Source: Aaosphaeria pasadenensis
Taxonomy: Eukaryota; Ascomycota; Dothideomycetes; Pleosporales
Direction of reading: 5' to 3'
Length of the DNA: 64,000 nucleotides
Assembly (NCBI GenBank): GCA_022813625.1
Contig: JAKLMB010000018.1
Location: forward strand, 124,001-188,000
The notes below the pieces were generated by a model. The model searched no databases. It saw only the letters and a program-made list of their open reading frames with translations, and was not told the DNA's origin. The position numbers were made by a program, and so were the translations under genes. Shown in pieces: positions 52,652-62,740 of this stretch. Each line of letters starts with the position of its first letter. Within the stretch, counting starts at the first letter, position 1.

Positions 52652-54394
52652 TCAAGCATCTGGTTTCCTCAATTCCCTCTTATGTATATCGGCGGCTTTT
52701 AACTCTTCATCGGTCTTCCGCTTTCGTATCGAATGTAACCAAGTAGTGTCCTCCTCGTCAATATCTACTATCATTACTCTTCCTTGATTGCTATTCTGCT
52801 CTCGAGCTTCACGCTCTGCACCAGCGATGATCACTTTCACGTCCTGTCGGTAGACCATCGCCGCGCTGATGATCAATTTCCTCGCCTCTTTGAACTCAAC
52901 CTCCTGCTCAATGACCTCGACCGGCCCGCCATACTTGAGAAGTAGTTTCACCACGTCTTTGTGGCCTTCTAACACCGCAATAGCCAGGGCAGTAGGACCG
53001 TTGGCGAACTTCCCACTAGCTAGATCGATATCAAAAGCATGCTCTTCCAGTAAGTACCGGACAACTTCGATGTTGTTGGAAGAGGTAGCTTTGTAGAGTG
53101 CCGACGAGTAATGCTGGTCCACCGCGGTATGGGGATCAACGCCATACTGCTGCACTAGGTGCCTGATGGCGGGTAGAGGTGCCTCTCGCAAGACGTCGGT
53201 GAAGAGGTTGGCGAGAACATCTTGCTTCGATCTTGAGCCGGGAGCTTCGCCGGCGATGATATCTGATTTAGGATCGTCTAGTCCTGTCTTCCACACCAAG
53301 TTGAAAGTGTCGATATCGCCTCTGACAAGTGCGTTGCCCGCCGCATTGCACAGTTTGTCCTTCAACTCTGGATCAGAGTCGAAATACTCGAATTGCCCGT
53401 CCTTCTTCGGCGTCAAATAGGAAAAGAGCAGTTCAAGAACATCCGATCCAGCGATCGTGGCTCTGTGTAGGGCAGATCGAATAGTTTCTTTTTGGGCAGC
53501 CGTGATTTGTGCACCCAGAAACCCATTCCCCTCTTCGCTAGATTGAGTCGGAAAGCCGCCCTTGCTCAAGATATACTCGAGTGTTTTGAAGTCCTTCGAG
53601 TTTGCAGCAGCTTGCACTGTCAGCGTAGTGATGATACTTGTAGTGTCCTTCCCATCCGCCAGTGCTTTCTCTGCTAATGCGTCATAAAGCATCTTGACGC
53701 CCTCAAGATTACCCGCACTCGCTGCAAAGTCAAGCGCACTCCAATCCCCCTGACCATCTGTCCATTGTGCCAGTGTCAAATCCGCACCTTTCTGGATGAG
53801 CCACTTCAAGATATCGTTATGGTTCTCACGCGCAGCTCGCATCACGGGCGTGCCACCCAACTCACACGTCGCATTCACGATGACACCACCCTCCTCAATC
53901 AACACCTTAACGCACTCCAAGTTCCCATTCGCCGCCGCCGCATGCACCGGCACACAACTCATATCGTCTTCCTCACCACCAGTTGCCTCACCGCCAGCGC
54001 CGCCATTCCCACCAGAAGGATGCAACTTGATTCCCTCCCCCATCGCCCACCTGATCACATCCTCACGCCCCTTCACAGCCGCTTTAAACACAATATCCAT
54101 CCCTTTGTTAGGACACTCGGTGTATATCTCTTTCAGGACCTTGTGCAGTTCCTCAACGTCGGTGATGTCCCATACCTCGCGTCGGTCTAGGAGATTGATG
54201 CCGAGCGAGTCGTACCAGATGGGGTCGGACAGGAAGAGGGAGTTGTAGGGGAATTGGTGCCATACCATGCCATCTGGGAGCTTAGGGAGCCCTTTGTAAG
54301 GACCTGTTGTTGCGATATTGTTGGGGTCGATGAGTGGGGCCTGTCCGGCCGGAGGGTTGTCTTGGGATGCCATGGCTAAGAGGGAAGAAAGCAT
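52652..54394 (-). CDS. Ankyrin-repeat protein
   Basis: Likely a protein-protein interaction scaffold in the cytosol or nucleus; partner unknown. A single frame of 580 residues. An alternative start, the ATG at 54373 (MASQDNPPAG), sits in a better sequence context than the first ATG at 54394 and would give 573 residues. Ankyrin units are seen at about 145-250 (VPVHAAAANGNLECVKVLIEEGG, TPVMRAARENHNDILKWLIQKGA, SALDFAASAGNLEGVKMLYDAL) and about 420-500 (SALYKATSSNNIEVVRYLLEEHA, TALAIAVLEGHKDVVKLLLKYGG). The segment between them is helical but degenerate. The C-terminal 50 residues are charged (RKRKTDEELKAADIHKRELRK). The N-terminal segment MVWHQFPYNSLFLSDPIWYDSLG is not a known domain. There are no membrane or secretion signals. 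The 388-base gap separates it from the next minus-strand gene. Confidence 0.9.
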   Translation of the reverse strand: MLSSLLAMASQDNPPAGQAPLIDPNNIATTGPYKGLPKLPDGMVWHQFPYNSLFLSDPIWYDSLGINLLDRREVWDITDVEELHKVLKEIYTECPNKGMDIVFKAAVKGREDVIRWAMGEGIKLHPSGGNGGAGGEATGGEEDDMSCVPVHAAAANGNLECVKVLIEEGGVIVNATCELGGTPVMRAARENHNDILKWLIQKGADLTLAQWTDGQGDWSALDFAASAGNLEGVKMLYDALAEKALADGKDTTSIITTLTVQAAANSKDFKTLEYILSKGGFPTQSSEEGNGFLGAQITAAQKETIRSALHRATIAGSDVLELLFSYLTPKKDGQFEYFDSDPELKDKLCNAAGNALVRGDIDTFNLVWKTGLDDPKSDIIAGEAPGSRSKQDVLANLFTDVLREAPLPAIRHLVQQYGVDPHTAVDQHYSSALYKATSSNNIEVVRYLLEEHAFDIDLASGKFANGPTALAIAVLEGHKDVVKLLLKYGGPVEVIEQEVEFKEARKLIISAAMVYRQDVKVIIAGAEREAREQNSNQGRVMIVDIDEEDTTWLHSIRKRKTDEELKAADIHKRELRKPDA

Positions 54395-54781
54395 GGGATA
54401 TTTTTACTTCTTGTTCTTGAAAGTTGGAGAATTGGACGATGCGGGGTTTTAAATATGATAATATGTCGAATTGCGAATTGCGACTTGCGAGGGTTTAGCT
54501 AGGGAATGGTGGTACATGTTTAGGCGCCCAGGGTTGGATCGGCAATCTGCCTTGGGGAATCTCACGACTGCCTAACGCCTTGCTTGGGATGTGCATGCAA
54601 TTGTGAGATAGTGGCAAGAGAACAATAGTATTTCTAAGACATCTGAGGCTATGCGATGTTGACTATCATGCTATTTTATGGCTATGGATTCACGCTATGC
54701 TAGGCAGTGAAGTTCTAGTTCAAACAATTTAAGGTTTGGGGTATATGGACATCATCATGAGTATCAAGTTTGGTGGCGATT
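54395..54781. other. Short intergenic with same-strand neighbours
   Basis: This is the promoter of the ankyrin gene and the 3' flank of the coiled-coil gene, both on the minus strand. AT-rich, with no feature beyond that. Confidence 0.6.
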
Positions 54782-57229
54782 CTAATTATTCATCTGTGGT
54801 GGAGCTTCCCTCCACCGCCAACCCAAAGTCTCTGCATCAGCCCGTTCTTCGTCCGTGGCATGATATGACAGCCAACGGGAAAACTCGCATCGGTCATAGG
54901 TATTTTGTCGCTTGACTTCCTCGTACCCAGGTTGATCTGGTGGATAGTGAGGCCTCATTCGCTGCTTACGTGCCTGTTCAAGCTGGTGATCCTTCACGGC
55001 GTCTAAGAACCTTCTTGCCCTTTGTTTCTCGGCAAGTGCCGCTAAGGCAGTTTCTCTTCTTGCTACCTCCTTTGGTGAATCGTACTTGCGCTTCGGTTTC
55101 ATGCGATGGAGGGTGGGAGTCGGAGGGGGAGTGATTGGAGGGGAGGTATAGTAGTATCCTCCAGTGGGTGGTTCGGGGATGGCTGCGATTTTAAGTTGAT
55201 CGTGGAATTCGTCGGGACAATACTCTAGAGTGAGTTGGACAGTACTGTTGGTGTCTAATGCTCTTGCTTGAGTTTCGATGGTGTCTACACAACCCTGGAG
55301 GATGCGCTTTTGCGCGCTATCGTTGTCCAACGGTATGTTGTCCAACATAGGGACTGGATCCTTGCTGGGTAGAATTACTGCGATCGATGACTGCTCGTCG
55401 TAAAAGCCTTGCTCGTCGTAAAAGCCTTGCTCGTCGTAAAAGCCTTGCTCAACATAAAAGCCTTGCTCGTCGTAAACAGGTTGAACATCGCTATCATCCT
55501 CAATGTAGAGACGAGGGAAGCCAAATGATCTTTTGTTACGACGAAGTGCCCCCCTCCCTTTCTTCTGGGTCGATCCCGCGAACTCGAACTGGCGAGCGAG
55601 GATCTCGCAGTGCTCTTGTCGATCGTCGTGTTTCTGTTTCCATATTTCTACCTCCTGTTTGAGGGCGTCCCTCTGAGCAATGTAGGCCTCCTCGATAGCG
55701 TCGAATGTGGACACCTTGTCATGGTACAGCTTCTCCCAGCTGTCCTTCTGTTCCGGTACCTCATTGTTCGCCTCGTCAGACTCTTTGAGCACTGCTAGCC
55801 GCAGAAGGTTTTCAAGCTCGGCGAGCTTGGATTGCGATATGAGTTGCGTTTCTTTGAATTCCTCGAGTTCCTTTTCCGTTCCATCGCTCTGTTTTTGAAT
55901 AAGGGCAACTGTTTCCTGAAGGGCCGACCGGATGGCGAGGTACTTGTCCAGCATGGATATAGGGTAGTTTTTGATGTCGCCGGCGGGATTGAGTGTCTCT
56001 TCGTTATTTTGCTGGACGGCTCCGCCGAGCACGAGGTCTTTCATGTCCTCGCTTAGTTGCCTTCTCATCAAGGAATAACTTCGTGATGGCCTGTTTATGG
56101 ATTCTGAGCGTTTGACGTCCACTTCCACTGGCTGAGGGTGCTCGAAGTGAGGGCCTACATCGGGCTCCCTGGATAAGCTACACGGGCTTGATTGACGCGG
56201 CTTTGTGACTCTGTGTCCATCACTGCTTGATCTTCGACGGTGACTGGGAGAAGGAGAACTATATTTTCGGCGGGGACTAGAAGCAGAAGAGCTAGATCGC
56301 GACGACCCGCTTGAGCTACTCCACGACTCAAGTCGTTTCTCTAGCCTCTGATGCATCACGAACATTTGGAGCACATCTCCCAGCTCGGTATACCACTCCT
56401 GCAATGTCTCCACTCCCTCAGTCAAGACCGCAATCTCGTCGAGGAGCTCTTCGTGGAGGACCTCGTGTTCTGCTACGAGTTCCTTCATGAGTTCGTAATC
56501 TTCCTGCAAATCGAGGTCTTGAGATGGTACTTGAGCTTGCATTGCTGCACTTTCTATTTGTGGTACCTCTTGGGATGATACGGTAATCTTGGATTTTCCC
56601 TTCGTGTCTGGTTTAGGCTTGTATGCGGGGGAATACACAATACCAGGAGACTCGTCTTCCCGCATTGCCTTTCGACTTCTGTTCGGTCCTAGCGGGGAGC
56701 TCGCGACCTCTTTGGTCCTTAGGGCTTTTTGCTTATAAGGGATCTTAGGCTTCATCTTCGCTTCGAAGGCCCTCGTCGTCGTTGATGCACTTCTGGTCGC
56801 ACTTTCCGTCGCAATCTGAGGCTTATTGGGTGTTTCATGGTCAACCTTTGGCGACTCTGGCGTTTTGATTTTGGCCTGTTGAACGTGATTGGGGGCCTTG
56901 CTGGATTCGATCTTGAATATGTCGGAGTCATGGTGTTGCTCTTTGTATTTGTTGGCAAAACGTAGGTATGCATTTTGCATGAGGGTTTTAACGTCGACGT
57001 CGCTGATATTGGGGCTGGCCCCAGCGCTGCTAACGCTGGCATCTGTATCGCTAACACGCCATGGGCGTGAGACAGTGGGACGCGATGGTTCTGGCCAAGC
57101 CTTATAAAAAAGGTCATCTCGTGGTGAAGTCGATGTTTCTGTGTCAGTCTCATAAGACGATATCGACACATTGGCCTCGAGGACGCTCTTGGAATCATCC
57201 TCACGGGTTGACAGACTTCTTTCTGACAT
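54782..57229 (-). CDS. Uncharacterised coiled-coil protein with YDEQGF tandem repeats
   Basis: No family recognised. A single intronless frame of 815 residues. Residues 1-220 are polar and Ser/Thr/Pro/Lys-rich, with many possible kinase sites. Two predicted coiled coils follow: about 232-300 (LMKELVAEHEVLHEELLDEIAVL...) and about 430-560 (ALQETVALIQKQSDGTEKELEEF..., WKQKHDDRQEHCEIL). Between them is a Ser/Arg-rich stretch (SGSSRSSSSASSPRRKYSS). Tandem six-residue units YDEQGF occur at about 580-612, from an 18-base minisatellite. The C-terminus (about 700-815) is a Lys/Arg/Glu-rich helical region ending WLSYHATDEERADAETLGWRW. The layout suggests a structural or scaffold protein in the cytosol or nucleus. 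Long continuous frame, composition and lack of stops support it as real. Confidence 0.85.
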   Translation of the reverse strand: MSERSLSTREDDSKSVLEANVSISSYETDTETSTSPRDDLFYKAWPEPSRPTVSRPWRVSDTDASVSSAGASPNISDVDVKTLMQNAYLRFANKYKEQHHDSDIFKIESSKAPNHVQQAKIKTPESPKVDHETPNKPQIATESATRSASTTTRAFEAKMKPKIPYKQKALRTKEVASSPLGPNRSRKAMREDESPGIVYSPAYKPKPDTKGKSKITVSSQEVPQIESAAMQAQVPSQDLDLQEDYELMKELVAEHEVLHEELLDEIAVLTEGVETLQEWYTELGDVLQMFVMHQRLEKRLESWSSSSGSSRSSSSASSPRRKYSSPSPSHRRRSSSDGHRVTKPRQSSPCSLSREPDVGPHFEHPQPVEVDVKRSESINRPSRSYSLMRRQLSEDMKDLVLGGAVQQNNEETLNPAGDIKNYPISMLDKYLAIRSALQETVALIQKQSDGTEKELEEFKETQLISQSKLAELENLLRLAVLKESDEANNEVPEQKDSWEKLYHDKVSTFDAIEEAYIAQRDALKQEVEIWKQKHDDRQEHCEILARQFEFAGSTQKKGRGALRRNKRSFGFPRLYIEDDSDVQPVYDEQGFYVEQGFYDEQGFYDEQGFYDEQSSIAVILPSKDPVPMLDNIPLDNDSAQKRILQGCVDTIETQARALDTNSTVQLTLEYCPDEFHDQLKIAAIPEPPTGGYYYTSPPITPPPTPTLHRMKPKRKYDSPKEVARRETALAALAEKQRARRFLDAVKDHQLEQARKQRMRPHYPPDQPGYEEVKRQNTYDRCEFSRWLSYHATDEERADAETLGWRWREAPPQMNN
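55393..55482 (-). repeat. 18-base coding minisatellite (five units)
   Basis: Three perfect copies of an 18-base unit (plus strand GCTCGTCGTAAAAGCCTT) at 55393-55446 are followed by two variant copies to 55482. On the coding strand they encode tandem YDEQGF hexapeptides; one variant unit reads YVEQGF. The unit length is a multiple of three, so gain or loss of copies keeps the frame. Confidence 0.9.
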
Positions 57230-60200
57230 TGAAAATGTGAAGTTGGGTCTACTCTACACTCGTTCGCAATGTTCGAGCCGGGGTGTATGTCTCCCATGTT
57301 GATACTCGAACAATGCATGTTCATACGTCAGACACACTGTGTTTACATATAGGAAGGGGGCGTGAACACTGCTTGAACATTGCATTTGTCGGGGGCATTG
57401 GACTCTGCAGCTTTGACCTATTGTCTCGTGCTATTTTCGAATGTCTTTTCCTTCCAGACAAACTGCAATGTGCAGAAAATGAAGAGAGCTTGTTTGTCAT
57501 GGGGATGTTTCTATTTCGAAACCGATCTCCGGATCCTTGGGGGACGTTCTTCTTTGTGGTGATCTCTTGGCGAAGACCTTTGTCCTTGTTTTGATCTGTT
57601 CGTTCACAAAGGAACATCCACGTGCTGAGGACCGTTTAATGCTGGGACCGCCCCGTGCCCTCCGTGGCTGTCCCGCTACTGTGTGTCATCGTTGTTGTGC
57701 TGCGTTGCTATGCGCAAGGCTGAGTCGAATACCGAGCCTTACTATAGCAGCAGCAATAAACAGATCGAGACAAGCATGGGTTGATGCAAATATGGTATGA
57801 CGAAAGGTCGACCGTCCAGACTGCCAATGGTGCTTACCTTCGCAATCGATGTATCTTGCAGCTAGAGGATGCTGGGGGGAGCGAGACGCTCGATCATGCT
57901 GCAATCTTGAGAGCGTGCATGTTCAAGCCGTTTACCTCCGCGATCGATTGATAAGCTCCGTGGAGGGGCAGGGAGGCAGGACAGGTAGGGAGGAAGGCAT
58001 TTCGTTCTAGTTCGAGTTGCATCCTATCACCGCTGCAGCCTTTTCATGTGAATTCTCGTGTTATCCAGGTTCCCGGGTCCTCTAGGTACAATAATATATC
58101 GGCGACTGTGGAAGTCGTGGCGTGGGTAATGCAGAGGTGCATATAGCTTGGCGACGTCCACCGACTTCTATATACGTGCATAGCGGCTGGCAACGTGAGC
58201 TGGGGTACGGACCGAACTTGAGGGACACAGTTGATGCCATGAACGAGAGGCGAAACTAGGGATCCAATGGCACAGTGAATAGATGTGATGGCATATCCTC
58301 GGAACGGTGGAAGCACGCGAAACGCGTAACACCATACTTCCATCCTTGGCAGCAAGACAGAGTCACGCAGATTAGCTGGCAAAAAACAAGGTGGATGAAG
58401 CCACAAGAATTGCTCTATCCACGGGACCTATTGGTGGATGGTGGTTGTTCGAGAAGATATCCGGGTAGACCCTGCCCACGGCCGCACTAAGAGAGGAAGT
58501 GATGAAAGAAGAAACCCCTGGCCACGCACACCCTCAATTCAGAGCGACAGCCAAACATGGGTAATACTGAATTGACGGCGAGGGAACCGATTCGCTCCCT
58601 TAGTGGACCATTTTTGGACGAGATCCTCCTGTCAAGATCATCCATTGCATGCACACTCACACGTGTCTGTGCGTGCGGCTTTTGCTCTGCATCGTGAAAA
58701 TATATGCCGATTCATCCCCACGTCCAGCTTGGCAAGTCGGACGGTCGACATCACTTCTCCGACCGCAATGACCGTTTGAATACCCCTCTCTTTCCCTCTG
58801 TGCATCTTCGACTCAAATGATCAAGTGTACCGTCAAATGTCATGTTTATATGAGGTCCGAGGAGGCGCTATTTGGCATATCGATGCCAGAGTAAGCATTG
58901 ACAAGCGAGTTCTACCACTATACAGATTGCAATGCCATTGCCCAGCGGAAATCTTGGGTAACGTGTACCGTATAAGATTCTGCTATGCGAGGAACGAGAA
59001 GAGGTGCATCGGCGACGAGGAGAACAGAAGCAATAGCATGATAGTTAACCGGCGAGTGCCTTAGCTGCCCTTAGTTTTCCGGCTCAGGACACCGCACAGC
59101 AGGACGACCAGAACGTGGGCACACGCGGCATACTCGTAGGAAAGATAGTGGGCGGTGACGAATCGAGAATCGAGCGGTAGAGTACAACTGCTTCCCCGAA
59201 ACAACCAAACGGCATTCCCGTGCCATTACACACTACTCAACCGTGGCTCGCGTATCCTAGTAAAGTGGGGTACATAGGACAATCGAGAGTACGAGGGGGC
59301 CTGTGCCACTTCGACGATACTGTGCCGCAAAGGACGAGCGAGATTGTTGGTTTGGATCGTGTCCGATCGAATTCTCCTGAACGTGGAGCTTGATCTGTAG
59401 CGCGAGCACGAGGGGAGATATTAGAGATTGTGTGCGTGCGCAATGGCCGTCGCGATGGGCGGCCGCGCGGATGATATTCCTCTGACCGATGAAGCGTTCG
59501 AGGCTGCAGGTGCCACGAGAACCATTGCTTTTCATTATCCATCCACATTGCGCCTACATAGGCAATGGACTTGGCTATGGGATGGGCAGTTGGACAGTTG
59601 GACAGTTGGACGGTTAGTTACTCGTAGCTATCTACTTAAACCAAGAATAGTAAGCACTGCAATTCCATTAGCGCCCGCGGAATGTCCAAAATTATCGTGA
59701 AGTGATTGGTAGACTACTAGAATGTAATCGGTCTAGAGAAAACAAGCTGAGGAAATGGAACGCCACAGGCGTCGACTATTACATGCAGAACTGAGGCACG
59801 GCCATACGCACCCAATGAAGTCCCCCTAAGCACCATGACAGCTTCCTCTTGGAGTGGCCTCGTAGGAGGTGACATGGTATTGGGATGTTGAGCATGCCTT
59901 AGCAATCGATGGCGTATGTGTGTGGGTATGGATAGAGCGGCAGAGAATCCAGTTCGACTCATGAACAAAATTACCGTATTCGGATAGAGATGCCTTGCAC
60001 TTGGTTTAGGATTTGAAGGCGTGCCATTGAACGATAGTTAGAAGGCAGGCAGAGGTAGAGTAGATACGAGGTACAGAGTCGAGACAGGTAGAAAGAGGGG
60101 ATCAAAGATGCTCCCAAGCAATTGAACATGATTAAACCTCGCCCTAAAGATTTTAGTTGCCGAGACCTCCCCATCTGTTGCCCCGCAATCGCATACGAGT

Positions 60201-62740
60201 CAACCTTGTATCAGGTAAAAGATGTCATTCGGTTCTATTACCCACAAATAGTAATTCGTGCCAATCACATTATATTCATTTTTTGGGTCAACGTCAACCC
60301 GTCCAGATATCTTGAATACCTAATTATGAGGTCTTGGTCGGTAGGAAGGTCCTCAACAATCACATATTTCCATACTGTGTAGACGATGTAGCCGCGCATA
60401 TCCCGCGCCATTTGCCTGGCGGTCGGTATCTTCAATCAATGCAGACGATCCCGAGCCGACCAAGAAGCAATGAAAAAGCAAACCTGCCCCTGATTCAAGC
60501 GTGTGTTAGACGCAAGCGAAGCACATTTTCTGCCGCTTGCTTCACTGCATCGCTTGCCAGGCCCAATCAGTTTTCCGCAACTTTTGATTGATATGCCCGC
60601 TGCGTTTGGTTATCAACTGTTTATGGAAATGGCGTACATTCCTTGCGCGCCTCTGACAGGGGCTAATCCCAGACAATTGATACCAGGATCGACCGGATGC
60701 AACCGATTTTTGCTGCATGCGTCAGGAATATACCGTGACATTAGATACTCGTAGCTCGCAGTCGCAGCCGCTGTAGGAATTGTGCTTCCTAGCCTATTCA
60801 TACCATTTGGTGCACTAGTTTTGGTACCAAACCTGACGGTCCTCGGCATCTTACTGACTAACCCGGATCTGCCGAGCACAACAGAGGAGCAAGTCTGGTT
60901 GACTATACGGCTCCTCATTTGCGTCGACGAGTCGGAATTGGCTCGGAGTGGTGGGAAGGAGTTGGCAGCCCTGCCAATCGTGATGCCTGCAATGGCGTAT
61001 GGCCTGAAAATGACTCCACATCATCGTACGTGCAGATTTGTTGAACTGCCTCCCAACTCGCTTTCGGGTTGTTTGACCTCGCCGCAAATAAGAAAACATA
61101 CATTGAGAGGACTACTATGGGGGGCCGCAATGATCCTACAACGCAAAGAATCTCTATTGATAGTTTTTTCTTATTGTGCAGCGTCAATAGAAAGCATAGC
61201 AGTGAAGTCTTCTCCGCCCTAGCAGCGCTCCCCAAGAGTGATAGAATAGTGGGGGGGATAGTGGATGAGAACATTAGTTTTCCTGCAAAGAGGAGGTCTT
61301 TTCGATGTGTCCATGGGGTGCTGACCGTCCTGCAATGCAGGTAACCGCTGTAAGGTGCACGCCAGTCTCACGCTAAGGCGTGATATAGCGGTCTTGGATA
61401 TCCTACCAATCTATCAACCCAGGCGGCCGCGGCGCGACAGAGCAACAAGTCTTAAAATGATACTGCTTGAGACAGCCGTCCGCTATGGAGACGCAACTAG
61501 GCATGGTAGGGTCGCCTGCAAATGGCATTGGTGCAAGGAATGTGGCCCTTCGACTCTTGTGTAACAGCATACTCTCTCCCTGAGGGGTCTACCGCATCCC
61601 CCGTGAAGAAGACACGGCAACATGTAATGAGAGTGAAGTCAGACCACATGACCGCTAATGTGCAGACAAGTTGCTAGTCTGGATCGACAGACAGCCTGGA
61701 CTGGTGCATATCCCCACCATGACTGTCACCGCATTAGGGCCCGATAGGGCATGGCCCTGATGTCGATGCGATCATGGCGTTCGACTGCCAGTGCTACCCC
61801 AAGTGGAGTAAGATGGCCGCCGTTTTCAACCACGAGTTGTCGCAACATATGATAACTGGCGTTATGAGCGCGCCGGGAGAGCCCCTCAGACTAGGGACAT
61901 ATTACTTGCAGACATCCGCTCGACGACCCCGACTGTACCGATGCCCATAAAAAGCTGCAGTTTCCAATTGTGGCAAGGTTCGAGAGATACTCCACGGATC
62001 CGGTATTCTTTGTCCGTCTTCAGACACCAGCCCTGGTGGGCTATACTCACTGTGAGTAGAAGACCTCGAGGCTCAGCTGTCGCTACAAATACCTCTGAAC
62101 TTACCGTTATAGACAAAGGAGTTCTGCCACTCAGATTCGCCTTATCACGGTTGCCAATTTTTGGCCCGACAAAGAAACGTGCCATTCCACCAATCTTAGA
62201 CACACCACGTTCTGTTTGAGATTGGCACATATCTGCCCCAAACGTCCCGTACAATTGCTTCCGAAATCCAAGGTTGATCCGGTGAAGTGCAAGTAGAGTA
62301 TGTACCAAGATTCCGTTACCGCATCTCTTAGTGTTTTGCTGTGCATGTCCCTTTGCAGGAAGCAAACTGGGGGTGTATGCAGCGATGCGCGGTTTGAGCA
62401 ACAACACTGACATACAGAATCAGGCCTGTTAACTGGATTGAACATCGCTTATTCTGAACTCATTCCTTATTGCATTTTCTGCTCTTGTTAGAGAATTGGA
62501 CTATCATTCGACCTCCTACTTGTGGTGTTGCGCTGTGCAAATCGGCTCGCCACCCTTCACAACGCCGTTCACAAAGCACTTTCAACACTTCAACCAGCTT
62601 CCTTAACAACGTCAAGACTGTACATTGAGGCCGTACAGACGTGTTTCGGAGTAGATCAAGCTATTGGTATATATCTTGTGTTGACAAAGTCCCCTTGGTT
62701 CCTTCCATTTTTCACCGAGCCTTGGATTTGGTACCCAGCC
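57230..62740. other. Long gene-free stretch before the HMG-box gene
   Basis: About 5.5 kb without a recognisable coding region on either strand. The longest minus-strand frame (61886-62413) shows no family resemblance. A small 8-base tandem repeat lies near 59.6 kb. The left end is the promoter of the coiled-coil gene, and the last 250 bases are likely the leader of the HMG-box gene, with CAACACTTCAACCAG-type sequence. Decayed repeat DNA or an unannotated long promoter are both possible. Confidence 0.5.
59587..59610 (+). repeat. (CAGTTGGA)3 short tandem repeat
   Basis: Three perfect 8-base CAGTTGGA copies in a gene-free region, followed directly by a partial CGGTTAG-type variant. Confidence 0.85.

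Noticed and set aside
55393..55482. Regular short repeats that could be read as a CRISPR-like array
   Set aside because: The units are contiguous 18-mers with no spacers, in frame within a eukaryotic coding sequence. This is a minisatellite.
61886..62413. 175-residue open frame on the minus strand
   Set aside because: It has no recognisable domain or codon bias, and the opposite strand also holds open frames, so there is not enough to call a gene.
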